From Bacillus sp. FJAT-29790 (GTDB taxonomy: Bacteria; Bacillota; Bacilli; Bacillales; Cytobacillaceae): 64,000 bases of DNA. The stretch spans positions 749,637 through 813,636 of the forward strand of contig NZ_JAHNZZ010000001.1 in the NCBI RefSeq assembly GCF_019039215.1, written 5' to 3'. The number at the start of each line of letters is the position of its first letter. The first letter of the stretch is position 1. The notes beneath the pieces were generated by a model, which saw only the letters and a program-made list of their open reading frames with translations, was not told where the DNA came from and made no database searches. Made by a program: the position numbers and the translations under genes. Positions 8,637 through 17,381 of the stretch are shown in pieces.

Positions 8637-10553
8637 ATGTCCAGTTCGAATAAGACATTTCCTCAATTATTATTAGAGAGGGCGAATACAGCTGGGGCAC
8701 ATGTGGCTTTAAGGGAAAAAGATTATGGCATTTGGAATGAGATAACGTATGAAGAGTATTTACGGCAAGTGAAGCTATTAAGTCTAGGGTTGGCGAAACT
8801 AGGGCTCCAAAGAGGAGATAAGGTAGCAATCATTGGTGATAATCGGCCGGAGTGGGTAATCAGCGAATTAGCAACCCAAAGCTTAGGCGGGATATCGGTT
8901 GGCATTTACCAAGAATCTCTTCCAAATGAAATAAGCTATATTTTGGACCATTGCGATGCAACAGTTGTTGTTGTTGAAGATCAAGAGCAAGTTGATAAAA
9001 TATTTGAAATCAGGGAAGAGATTCCGAAGGTCGAAACGATTATTTATTATGATCCACGTGGGATGAGAAACTATCACGATGATTTTTTACTCAGCTTTAA
9101 GGACGTACAAAAACTTGGCAATGCGTTTGATATAGAAGCTCCTGATTTTTTTCAAATGGAAGTGAAGAAAGGAAAGAATGATGATGTAGCTATTTTTTCG
9201 TATACATCTGGTACAACAGGAAATCCGAAAGGAACAATGCTTACATATAAGAATTTGCTTGACATGGCTAAAAATCTTTCAACGATTGACCCACTTTCAG
9301 ATAAAGACGAATATGTTTCCTTTCTCCCTCTCGCCTGGATTGGTGAGCAAATGATGACAATGGCTATGGGCTTATATAACGGGATGACTGTTAACTTCCC
9401 GGAAGAACCTTCCACCGTTTTAGAAGATCTGCGCGAAATTGGACCACAAGTTATGTTTTCACCTCCTAGAATCTACGAAGATATGCTTTCAAAATTTCAA
9501 GTGAAAATACAGGATGCCGGTTGGTTAAAGAAAAAAATCTATCAATGGTGCAAGCCAATTGGGGAAAAAGTCGCAAAAGCACATTTTGAAAATACTCCGA
9601 TTTCTTTCGGTACAAAATTAGGTTATAAAATTGCGGATTATTTCATGTTTAGTTCAATTAGAGACCATTTGGGCTTATTGGGTATGAAGCGGGCCTATAC
9701 GGGTGGTGCGCCTCTAGGACCAGATGTATTTGAGTTTTTTCATAGTATTGGTGTGAATGTGAAGAGTATTTATGGGCAAACGGAAGTGTCCGGAATCTCC
9801 ATCGTTCATCGGGACGGAGATATTAAATTTGATAGTGTTGGCATTCCGATTCCTGGTACAGAGGTAAAGATATCCGATGAAGGTGAAATTCTCATAAAAA
9901 GCTCAAGTATTTGTAAGGGCTACTACAAAAATGAAAAATCGACGAAAGAAACGATTCAATCCGGATGGCTGCATACGGGCGATGCAGGCAGATTAGATGA
10001 AGCGGGGCATTTATATGTCATCGACCGGATTAAAGACGTTATTCGCCTCCATTCAGGGGAAATGTTTTCCCCGCAATTTATTGAAAATAAACTGAAATTT
10101 AGTTCATACATTCAAGAGGCGGTAGCCATTGGAAAAGACCGACCATATGTCGTAGCGATGATTAATATCGATATGGAAAACGTCGGAAGATGGGCGGAGA
10201 AACATCAGATTAGCTATACAACATATACAGATTTATCTTCGAAATCAGAGGTTTTAGAACTCATTCAAAAACAAGTCAACGAGATGAATCGAACATTACC
10301 TAAAAAAGCTCGTGTGAAGAAATTTGTTCTTCTTTATAAGGAACTGGATGCGGATGATGAAGAACTAACTCGGACAAAGAAAGTACGCCGGCAGTTTGTG
10401 GCCAAAAAATATGAAGCCCTCATTGATGGAATGTATTCCACAGAAGAGCAGATCCATGTCGAGGGGACGATCAAATATCGGGATGGAAACGAAAAGCTTA
10501 TTCAAACAACACTTCGAGTAATCTTTATGGATGTGGAAGAGGGGGCTGCTTAA
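8637..10553 (+). CDS. Long-chain acyl-CoA synthetase-type AMP-forming ligase
   Basis: A 638-residue ANL-superfamily ligase of the long (FadD15/ACSL-like) subgroup. The P-loop FSYTSGTTGNPKGTM lies near residue 184, VKSIYGQTEVSG near 375, and SGWLHTGDAGRLDE near 442. The C-terminal lid contains RIKDVIRLHSGEMFSPQFIE and ends in extra residues after the LTRTKKVRR lysine region. It starts at ATG 8637 behind GGGGGGAGTG and its stop overlaps the next start (TAATG), so it is translationally coupled to the Liv permease. A ligase embedded within an importer operon suggests vectorial activation of the imported acid. The substrate is not determinable here. Confidence 0.9.
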   Translation: MSSSNKTFPQLLLERANTAGAHVALREKDYGIWNEITYEEYLRQVKLLSLGLAKLGLQRGDKVAIIGDNRPEWVISELATQSLGGISVGIYQESLPNEISYILDHCDATVVVVEDQEQVDKIFEIREEIPKVETIIYYDPRGMRNYHDDFLLSFKDVQKLGNAFDIEAPDFFQMEVKKGKNDDVAIFSYTSGTTGNPKGTMLTYKNLLDMAKNLSTIDPLSDKDEYVSFLPLAWIGEQMMTMAMGLYNGMTVNFPEEPSTVLEDLREIGPQVMFSPPRIYEDMLSKFQVKIQDAGWLKKKIYQWCKPIGEKVAKAHFENTPISFGTKLGYKIADYFMFSSIRDHLGLLGMKRAYTGGAPLGPDVFEFFHSIGVNVKSIYGQTEVSGISIVHRDGDIKFDSVGIPIPGTEVKISDEGEILIKSSSICKGYYKNEKSTKETIQSGWLHTGDAGRLDEAGHLYVIDRIKDVIRLHSGEMFSPQFIENKLKFSSYIQEAVAIGKDRPYVVAMINIDMENVGRWAEKHQISYTTYTDLSSKSEVLELIQKQVNEMNRTLPKKARVKKFVLLYKELDADDEELTRTKKVRRQFVAKKYEALIDGMYSTEEQIHVEGTIKYRDGNEKLIQTTLRVIFMDVEEGAA

Positions 10554-11437
10554 TGGTCTTTTTTTTACAAATGTTAGCTACAGGGATCGTCATTGGAAGT
10601 GTTTATGCATTAGTAGCATTAGGATTTGTATTAATCTATAAATCTAGTGATGCAATCAACTTTGCACAAGGAGAATTCCTACTAATCGGGACATATGTTT
10701 GCCTTACATTAATAACGGCTTACAATATCCCGTTTATTGCAGCATTATTTATTGCCCTTCTATTCAGTGCAGTGCTCGGCTTTGCGATTGAGCGAATTGT
10801 TTTGAGACCGTTTATCGGGGAGCCTGTCATATCAATGATTATGGCGACCATTGGCTTATCGAGCGTCTTGGCTGGGATCGTCCATATTATTTGGGGCCAT
10901 GAAACACGAGTATTTCCGCAAATTTTTTCGGATCAGCCTGTTCGGCTTGGGGAAATTGTCATTGCGCCCGTTTATTTATGGTCACTGCTCATCGTCGTTA
11001 TTATGCTGCTCATTTTTACTCTCTTTTTCAAATATTCGAAGCTTGGGATTGCCATGAGGGCTACAGCGGATGATCAGCAGGCTGCTATGTCTATGGGTAT
11101 AAGTGTGAAAACTATTTTTGCTGTTGCATGGGCGATCGCGGCAATTGTTTCGGCAGTTGGCGGTATTTTGCTTGGGAATATTAACGGTGTGAATGCTTCC
11201 CTATCAGCAATTGGACTGAAAGTATTGCCTGTTGCCATTCTCGGAGGACTGGACAGCATTCCCGGAGCGATTATTGGCGGGCTAATTATCGGTGTGATCG
11301 AAAGTATGACAGGCGGTTACTTAGATCCGCTCGTTGGCGGAGGTCTAAAAGAGGTTATGCCGTTTGTCATCTTAGTGTTTATCCTTATGTTCAAGCCTTA
11401 TGGGCTATTCGGGAAAAAAGAAATCGAGAGGGTGTAA
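10553..11437 (+). CDS. Liv-type ABC importer permease (LivH-like)
   Basis: A 294-residue polytopic membrane protein. VIGSVYALVALGFVLIYKSSDAINFAQGEF at the N-terminus is the LivH hallmark, and LPVAILGGLDSIPGAIIGGL near the C-terminus contains the conserved coupling region. It overlaps the preceding ligase stop (TAATG) and is followed 4 bases later by the LivM-like gene. It forms one half of the transmembrane channel. Confidence 0.92.
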   Translation: MVFFLQMLATGIVIGSVYALVALGFVLIYKSSDAINFAQGEFLLIGTYVCLTLITAYNIPFIAALFIALLFSAVLGFAIERIVLRPFIGEPVISMIMATIGLSSVLAGIVHIIWGHETRVFPQIFSDQPVRLGEIVIAPVYLWSLLIVVIMLLIFTLFFKYSKLGIAMRATADDQQAAMSMGISVKTIFAVAWAIAAIVSAVGGILLGNINGVNASLSAIGLKVLPVAILGGLDSIPGAIIGGLIIGVIESMTGGYLDPLVGGGLKEVMPFVILVFILMFKPYGLFGKKEIERV

Positions 11438-11441
11438 GCGG

Positions 11442-12503
11442 ATGAAAAATCCTTTTGTGATGGGCTGTGGCGAGTTCCATGTGAACTATAAACAAGACAT
11501 GGCCATTTGGAAAATCTCCCGGGTCAGAATGCGCGTTTTCATCATACTTGCGTTATTCGCCATCTTTCCGTTACTTGCCTCCGAGTATGTCGTCGGTCTA
11601 GCCACTTTATGTGGAATCGCAGCCATCGGTGCCATTGGGTTAAATATATTAACCGGTTTTACTGGGCAAATTTCGATTGGGGTAGGGGCTTTTTTAGGTG
11701 TGGGCGGTTATACTTCTGCGGTTTTGACAGCTAAGCTTGGCTTAAGCTTTTGGATTGCCATGCCAACCGCCGGAATTATTACAGCAATTGTAGGCGGTCT
11801 TTTTGGGTTACCATCTCTCAGGCTGAAAGGGCTCTATTTAGCCATTGCAACACTAGCTGCGCAAGTAATTATCCTCTTTGTCATTTCCAGATGGGATTCA
11901 GTGACAGGTGGTACAGCGGGAATGGTACTTTCAAGGCCGGAAATCGGTGGCTTTGTTTTTTACAGTGAAACAAGCTATTACTATTTGATGTTTGCGATAT
12001 TGATCATCACGACTATGTTTACATTGAATCTTTTTCGATCGCGAGTCGGACGAGCATTTATTGCCGTAAGGGATCGTGATATTGCGGCAGAAGTTATGGG
12101 TATCGATTTGTTTAAGTATAAAGTTCTGGCGTTCATCGTAAGCTCCTTCTTCGTAGGAGTAGCGGGTGCGTTACTTGGCCATTACACAATGGTCGTAAGC
12201 CCGGAACTGTATAGCATTACTGTTTCGATAGAGTATTTAGCAATCATTCTCGTTGGCGGATTAGGGAGTGTGTTTGGCTCGATTTATGGAGCAGTCTTTA
12301 TCACATTATTACCTGTTTTCCTGCGTTCGGGTGTTGATTTATTAAGCGGAATTTTCCCGGATCTTTCAGGTGTACTCGCAGGTATGAAAGAAGTGGTTTT
12401 TGGGCTAGTTATTATTTTATTCCTTATTTATGAACCACAAGGGTTGGCGAAAATATGGAAGAACATTAAAGACTATTTTAAGCTATGGCCATTCTCGTAT
12501 TAG
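11442..12503 (+). CDS. Liv-type ABC importer permease (LivM-like)
   Basis: The 353-residue second permease. The ATG at 11442 (MKNPFVMG) is preferred over an upstream in-frame start within livH. LCGIAAIGAIGLNILTGFTG, QISIGVGAFLGVGGYTSAVL and the LAIILVGGLGSVFGSIYGAV coupling segment are typical of LivM. Roughly ten membrane segments are predicted from hydrophobicity. It is separated from the binding-protein gene by a 191-bp dispersed repeat, so the downstream genes may depend on another promoter. Confidence 0.92.
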   Translation: MKNPFVMGCGEFHVNYKQDMAIWKISRVRMRVFIILALFAIFPLLASEYVVGLATLCGIAAIGAIGLNILTGFTGQISIGVGAFLGVGGYTSAVLTAKLGLSFWIAMPTAGIITAIVGGLFGLPSLRLKGLYLAIATLAAQVIILFVISRWDSVTGGTAGMVLSRPEIGGFVFYSETSYYYLMFAILIITTMFTLNLFRSRVGRAFIAVRDRDIAAEVMGIDLFKYKVLAFIVSSFFVGVAGALLGHYTMVVSPELYSITVSIEYLAIILVGGLGSVFGSIYGAVFITLLPVFLRSGVDLLSGIFPDLSGVLAGMKEVVFGLVIILFLIYEPQGLAKIWKNIKDYFKLWPFSY

Positions 12504-12542
12504 CAACTAGGCCAATAAAGCGCTGGAATTTTTGAAAGTGAT

Positions 12543-12733
12543 TTAACTTTATTCAGCAGAATTCTCGCTTCTATAAGTGGCGGGATGAATGCAAACAGGT
12601 ATCCAATTTAGTGGGGGTTCAAACCCTGGCTGAATAAAGTTAAGCCTTCGGCAGATGTCTCAGATTTTTAAAGGAATTTATCGTGCAAGCTAAGGTAAAA
12701 ATCTGGGCGCAAATACGCCAAGTCGAATTTGAT
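12543..12733 (+). repeat. Dispersed repeat family A, copy A2 (inside the Liv cluster)
   Basis: Direct-orientation copy with the TTAACTTTATTCAGC / GCTGAATAAAGTTAA inverted repeat and the AAATCTGGGCGCAAATACGCCA block. It fills most of the 289-base gap between the LivM-like and binding-protein genes and is the only thing seen there. Confidence 0.85.
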
Positions 12734-12792
12734 AATAGGGGGTTACTTTCAATTTTTAATAATTCATTATCAAGATGACAAGGGGGAGGAAA

Positions 12793-14025
12793 ATGAAAAA
12801 AGTATGGGCTGTATTGTTTGGTGTCATGTTAGTCTTGGGAATGCTTGCAGGATGTTCAGGCGGAGAGAAGAGCTCAGGAGGGGAAACAAGTTCAGGGGGA
12901 GAAGTAAATTCGGGAGGAGAGAAAAGTTCAAATGAATCAAAAGGAACAATCAAGATTGGCGGGCTTTTTGACATTACAGGTGGAACTGGAGATGTTGGAA
13001 CGCCGTATGCAGAAGGAGAAAAGGCATTTTTCGAGTATCTTGCTACACAGGGGGATATTAATGGCTATAAAATCGAATTAGTTGGCGATGATTACGCCTA
13101 TAAAATTCCGGAAGCCCAAAAGCTTTATCAAAAATATAAATCAAAAGATAAGGTAGCAGCTATTTTGGGTTGGGGAACAGGTGATACAGAAGCACTTCGT
13201 CAACAAGTAGCAGCTGATAAACTTCCATTTTTCTCGGCTTCTTATTCGGAAACTCTCAAAAACTTGGAAGAAAGTCCATATAACTTTTTGACAGCTGCGT
13301 CTTATTCAGACCAAGCAAGATCCGTCCTAAAGTGGATTAAAGATAATCATAGCGGTGGTACGCCAACAGTTGCTTTGATTTACAACGATACAGCTTTCGG
13401 AAAATCCCCGATTGAAGATGCAAAAAACTTTGCCAAAGAAATTGGCGTGGACATTGTTGATGAACAGATTGTTGATTTAAAGGCACTTGATGCGACGTCC
13501 CAGTTATTAAATATGGAAAAGAAAAACCCTGATTATGCGATTATCCAACAAACTTGGGGTGCGACAGCAACGATTTTAAAAGATGCTAAAAAGCTTGGGA
13601 TCGATACACAATTTGTTGGACTGAATTGGGCAACTGGAGAAGGATTGCTTCCGATTACAGGAGATGCCGCTGAGGGATTCATTGGTGTTGTGACACATGC
13701 ATTCCCTTATGAGGATTTACCTGGAATGGCAGAAATTAAAGGGTTTTTAGAAAGTAAAGGAGAGAAATTAGAGGATAAGAACCAAAAATTTGTTCAAGGA
13801 TGGGTAGCAGCCAAAATTATGATAGAGGGAATTAAATTAGCGGATGACCCGACAACAGGCGAAGGAATTCGTGCCGGGATTGAAAAACTGACAAATCTTG
13901 ATTTAGGCGGACTTGCTGCTCCAGTTTCGTTCGCTCCCGATAATCATGCGGGTACACATCAAGTTCGTCTTGCAGAAGTGAAGAACGGGAAATTTGAAGT
14001 CTTTACTGATTATATTGGGTATTAA
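12793..14025 (+). CDS. Liv-type ABC importer substrate-binding lipoprotein
   Basis: The start at ATG 12793 follows AAGGGGGAGGAAA. The signal peptide ends in LAGC (Cys 21), followed by a low-complexity Ser/Gly/Glu linker with repeated SSGGE units up to about residue 45. The 410-residue protein is a periplasmic-binding-protein type I fold: IKIGGLFDITGGTGDVGTPY, then AAILGWGTGDTEALR, VALIYNDTAFGKS and FVGLNWATGEG. Many relatives bind amino acids, amides or aromatic acids. Two CoA ligases in the cluster favour a carboxylic acid, but that is inference. It lies between a dispersed repeat and an internal terminator, so it can be made in excess of the ATPase and permeases, which is normal for binding proteins. 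Confidence 0.92.
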   Translation: MKKVWAVLFGVMLVLGMLAGCSGGEKSSGGETSSGGEVNSGGEKSSNESKGTIKIGGLFDITGGTGDVGTPYAEGEKAFFEYLATQGDINGYKIELVGDDYAYKIPEAQKLYQKYKSKDKVAAILGWGTGDTEALRQQVAADKLPFFSASYSETLKNLEESPYNFLTAASYSDQARSVLKWIKDNHSGGTPTVALIYNDTAFGKSPIEDAKNFAKEIGVDIVDEQIVDLKALDATSQLLNMEKKNPDYAIIQQTWGATATILKDAKKLGIDTQFVGLNWATGEGLLPITGDAAEGFIGVVTHAFPYEDLPGMAEIKGFLESKGEKLEDKNQKFVQGWVAAKIMIEGIKLADDPTTGEGIRAGIEKLTNLDLGGLAAPVSFAPDNHAGTHQVRLAEVKNGKFEVFTDYIGY

Positions 14026-14033
14026 GGAGTATA

Positions 14034-14060
14034 GGGGCGGTTGTTCATACGCCCCTTTTT
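14034..14060 (+). terminator. Intra-cluster terminator/attenuator after the binding protein gene
   Basis: GGGGCG pairs with CGCCCC around a 10-base loop and is followed by TTTTT. It lies between the binding-protein gene and the LivF-like gene and would partly reduce transcription of the latter. Confidence 0.7.
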
Positions 14061-14145
14061 AAATAAACCGGCTGTTAAATTGCAAAAAAAAGAAGTACTG
14101 AAATTTATTCAATTTACCAATTCCACTTTTTATAGGAGGAAGGAT

Positions 14146-14934
14146 ATGCTGACGATTAATAACGTTGAGGTCATGTACGATCGTGTCATCCTTGTATTAA
14201 AAGGAATGTCCATGGTTGTACCAAAAGGAAAGATTGTTGCCCTTTTAGGAAGTAATGGAGCAGGAAAAACAACGACATTGAAAGCAATTTCAGGGCTATT
14301 AAAAAGTGAGAATGGGGAAGTAACAGGCGGGTACATAGAACTGTATGGGGAACGGATTGATGTAAGTGATGCCGAGGCAATTGTCAAAAAAGGGATCTTT
14401 CAATGCATGGAAGGCCGACGTGTGTTTGAACAATTATCTGTTGAAGAAAATTTAATCGCAGGTGCCCATACCCGTAAGGACAGAAAAAATATTAAGAATG
14501 ACATTCAGAAGGTATATAACTATTTTCCGAAGCTTGATATGCTGAAAAATCGGCAAGCAGGTTATTTGTCCGGAGGTGAGCAGCAAATGCTTGCAATTGG
14601 GAGAGGTATCATGGCTAAACCGAAAGTATTGCTGTTAGATGAACCTTCCCTCGGGCTCGCTCCTCTCCTAGTAAAAGAGATTTTTACTATCATAAAAAAA
14701 ATCAATGAAGAGGAAGGCACGACGATTTTAGTTGTTGAACAAAATGCGAATGTCGCCTTATCGATCGCTGACTATGGCTATATTATGGAGAATGGAAGAA
14801 TCGTCATGGATGGTACGGTTGAAAGATTACTAGCTAATCAAGATGTCAGGGAATTTTATCTCGGGATGAGCGATAAAGGCAGGAAAAGCTATAAAGATAT
14901 TAAATCGTATAAACGAAGAAAGAGGTGGCTATAA
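14146..14934 (+). CDS. Liv-type ABC importer ATPase (LivF-like)
   Basis: The start is placed at ATG 14146 (MLTINNVEVMYD) because TAGGAGGAAGG stands just before it; a longer frame back to 14041 runs into the terminator. The 262-residue ATPase has Walker A GSNGAGKTTTLKAISGL near residue 37, signature LSGGEQQMLAIGRGIM, Walker B VLLLDEPSLGLAP and VVEQNANVAL, all typical of LivF. A basic tail of about 20 residues follows the usual end. Its stop overlaps the ATG of the PaaK-like gene (TAATG). It works as a heterodimer with the ATPase at 7843. Confidence 0.92.
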   Translation: MLTINNVEVMYDRVILVLKGMSMVVPKGKIVALLGSNGAGKTTTLKAISGLLKSENGEVTGGYIELYGERIDVSDAEAIVKKGIFQCMEGRRVFEQLSVEENLIAGAHTRKDRKNIKNDIQKVYNYFPKLDMLKNRQAGYLSGGEQQMLAIGRGIMAKPKVLLLDEPSLGLAPLLVKEIFTIIKKINEEEGTTILVVEQNANVALSIADYGYIMENGRIVMDGTVERLLANQDVREFYLGMSDKGRKSYKDIKSYKRRKRWL

Positions 14935-16106
14935 TGAAGCAGCTACAGGCTGTCATTCAATCTGCATTTGAACATGCCGAAGGGTTCAAACAGCGCATGA
15001 AGAAAGCAGGACTTGCACCGGCGGATATCAATTCTGTTGAGGATTTGGCGAAAATTCCTATCTTAAAGAAGGATCTTCTACCTGAATTACAAAAGGAAAA
15101 TCAACCGTTTGGCAATTTGGCGACGGTTGATTCAACGGGAATGGCAAGAATTTTCATGTCACCCGGACCAATTTATGACCCCCAAACGCATGATAAAGAT
15201 TTTTGGCGATTTTCTGAGGCGCTTCAGACTGCAGGTTTTAATGAAAAAGACATTGTGCAAAACACATTTTCCTATCATCTATCACCTGCTGGGTTTATGT
15301 TTGATTCAGCATTAAGGGAAATAGGCTCTACCGTGATCCCGGCTGGCACAGGGAATAGAGAGCTGCAAATACAGGTAATGAAGGATTTAAAAGTCACTGG
15401 GTATGTGGGAACTCCGAGTTTCTTTGCAATCTTATTAGATGCGATTGAGGAAAAAAACTGGACGGTTGGAAAAGAAATTCATCTGAAGAAAGTGTTTTTT
15501 ACTGCCGAAATGCTGACAAACGATCTCAGAGGAAGATGTGAGGACAAAGGCATTTCAGTATATGAAGGATACGGGACGGCTGATTGTGGTTGTTTAGCCT
15601 TTGAGGATAAGCAAGGATTAGGCTTAAAACTGACAAGCTCAGCCATTGTGCAAATTTGTGATCCGCTGACCGGAATGGAAGTAACATCCGGTGAAGGTGA
15701 GATTGTTGTCACCCTATTTGACAAGAGCTATCCGCTCATTCGTTTTGGTACAGGTGATTTGTCACGCTGGGTGGAGGGATATGAAGGAAAACGGATTGCA
15801 GGTGTACTTGGAAGGGTAAGCGATGGAGTCAAAGTAAAAGGAATGTTTGTTAGAGAAAAACAGCTTGCGACTGTATTGGAGCAAGCCGGTTACAGTACTT
15901 TCCAAGGAATCATCACAAGCGAAAGGAATCAAGATCGATTCGAAATTTTGATTGAGTCGGAGGCAGAACTAGATGCCGACCTCATTGCCAAGATCCAGGA
16001 CGTAATCCGGGTTACACCAATACTAACAAGAGTTGCTCCGGGTATAATTAATGGGGAAGAAAAGCGTTTGATTGATCAGCGTATGTTTGAATTGAAAAAG
16101 GTATAG
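14934..16106 (+). CDS. Phenylacetate-CoA ligase-like protein with altered P-loop
   Basis: A 390-residue relative of PaaK-type aryl-CoA ligases. The PaaK-like opening (VEDLAKIPILKKDLLPELQ) and the FGTGDLSRW region near residue 273 are recognisable. However, the Ser/Thr/Gly-rich AMP-binding P-loop (SSGTTGKP in PaaK) is replaced by MSPGPIYDPQTHD near residue 75, and the usual acidic motif is YGTADCGC. It may use a different nucleotide contact, act as an adenylate-transfer partner, or be inactive. The start is ATG 14934, overlapping the LivF-like stop; a GTG at 14925 is an alternative. Co-translation with the importer suggests a role in processing the imported acid. Confidence 0.85.
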   Translation: MKQLQAVIQSAFEHAEGFKQRMKKAGLAPADINSVEDLAKIPILKKDLLPELQKENQPFGNLATVDSTGMARIFMSPGPIYDPQTHDKDFWRFSEALQTAGFNEKDIVQNTFSYHLSPAGFMFDSALREIGSTVIPAGTGNRELQIQVMKDLKVTGYVGTPSFFAILLDAIEEKNWTVGKEIHLKKVFFTAEMLTNDLRGRCEDKGISVYEGYGTADCGCLAFEDKQGLGLKLTSSAIVQICDPLTGMEVTSGEGEIVVTLFDKSYPLIRFGTGDLSRWVEGYEGKRIAGVLGRVSDGVKVKGMFVREKQLATVLEQAGYSTFQGIITSERNQDRFEILIESEAELDADLIAKIQDVIRVTPILTRVAPGIINGEEKRLIDQRMFELKKV

Positions 16107-16154
16107 AAAGAAAATGAGGGGCAGATTGCTCCTCATTTTCTTTCTATACCTTTT
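16096..16154. terminator. Bidirectional terminator with 24-bp perfect arms
   Basis: The arms 16096-16119 and 16131-16154 are exact reverse complements (AAAAGGTATAGAAAGAAAATGAGG on one side) around an 11-base loop. The left arm includes the last codons of the ligase gene. A-runs and T-runs at the outer ends suit termination in both directions between convergent genes. Confidence 0.85.
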
Positions 16155-16185
16155 ATTGCTGTATAAACTAAACAAACAAGTTTGA

Positions 16186-16977
16186 TTAGTTATCAAACAT
16201 ATCATTCAATTTTTCATACGTTGCTGGATATTTTGCTTCATATTGGAGGTAATTTGGGACTGGGTAACGGACACCGCCTTTATGTGTTTGTTTCAATCCA
16301 TCTATGAAATTTTGGGCGAGCGAGTAAGGGAGGGAAAAGGCCATTTCATGATCATGTGTCTGTGCAAATACTCGGTCCCCGTAGCAAGGCAATATAACTT
16401 GAGGTTTGTCTGATTTCATTGTTTTGATCACGATATCAGCACAATCTGCCCGAGCGGTAAAGGAAGATGTGATTTCCCCGCCTGAATGATATAGCGCACC
16501 AGCGACCATTCTCATCACTTGCGCCGAATTTCCGTAAGCAACAATCACCTCTGGTTCAAAATTAGCACGTGTTAATGGTGCGATTAAAACCGTACCCGCT
16601 TCATCCTTCGAAAACTTAGGAACAGCTGCCTCTGTTAGCACACCTAAATCACATGTTTTTGTGTACATTCCATCCGTTAAATTTCCTTCTTTATAATAGT
16701 CCAATTCATCTTCAAAACCGAACGCCACCTTAGCAATTGGGCAAGAAAGATCCTCACGGTCCATGGCTATCGCCCATCCATACCGTCTTGCCATCGTCAC
16801 ACCTTGGCAAATACTGAATGTTTTCCCGAAATCTTTATATGGACGTTTTACCCGGACCGGCAGTGCTTCCCCTTTTTTCATCACTCGAATGGCTAACGGA
16901 AATGTATCAGGCCTCACAAATGAAGAAATGGCAGCATCTAATTCACTCAACACTTTAAGATTTGTTGTTTCTTGCAT
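16186..16977 (-). CDS. DUF169 family protein
   Basis: A 263-residue protein of the DUF169 family, whose function is not established. The N-terminal DTFPLAIRVMKKGEALP matches the family's conserved prolyl segment, SICQGVTMARRYGWAIAM and EDLSCPIAKVAFGF give the conserved Cys residues, and GEITSSFTARADCADIV and VILPCYGDRVFA are conserved later blocks. The start at ATG 16977 follows GGGAGGGAG. It is convergent to the Liv/ligase cluster. DUF169 genes often sit near metabolic oxidoreductases in anaerobes and bacilli, but I infer no reaction here. Confidence 0.8.
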   Translation of the reverse strand: MQETTNLKVLSELDAAISSFVRPDTFPLAIRVMKKGEALPVRVKRPYKDFGKTFSICQGVTMARRYGWAIAMDREDLSCPIAKVAFGFEDELDYYKEGNLTDGMYTKTCDLGVLTEAAVPKFSKDEAGTVLIAPLTRANFEPEVIVAYGNSAQVMRMVAGALYHSGGEITSSFTARADCADIVIKTMKSDKPQVILPCYGDRVFAQTHDHEMAFSLPYSLAQNFIDGLKQTHKGGVRYPVPNYLQYEAKYPATYEKLNDMFDN

Positions 16978-17381
16978 CGTTTCATCTCCCTCCCTTTAAT
17001 ATTTTAAATATTCGGTAATAAAGAGGAAGATTCCTGCTGGAATATAGGTTTAGGATAAAGTTATCTAAAATGAGAGATGATTGAATAATTCTTTCCCATT
17101 TCCTTTTCAATTTCTGCCTTTAATAACATGCAGGCAGGGTAATACTGACAAGATATTGTAATCGCTAACAGGATATGATAAAAAAGAACTAACTTGTTTA
17201 TTTGATCCATTATTTAGCATAAAAATACATCTTTATTCCGGTTACTTTAGCACTATTATAATGATAATAGATTAGGTAACTAGAAGTGTCCGATTTCTTC
17301 CTGGGTAATTGGATATATACGTTTAGTTTCATTCCCTTTATTTTTTTATCTAAGTCTTCACATTGAAAAAGGAGTGAGAAA
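16978..17381. other. Intergenic region, nothing recognised
   Basis: AT-rich 404-base gap between divergent genes (DUF169 and the GGDEF-EAL protein). It must hold both promoters, but I see no convincing -35/-10 pair, operator or repeat. Confidence 0.6.

Noticed and set aside
14041-14145. 35-residue N-terminal extension of the LivF-like ATPase
   Set aside because: It overlaps the terminator T-run, is absent from the family, and ATG 14146 has a perfect ribosome binding site.
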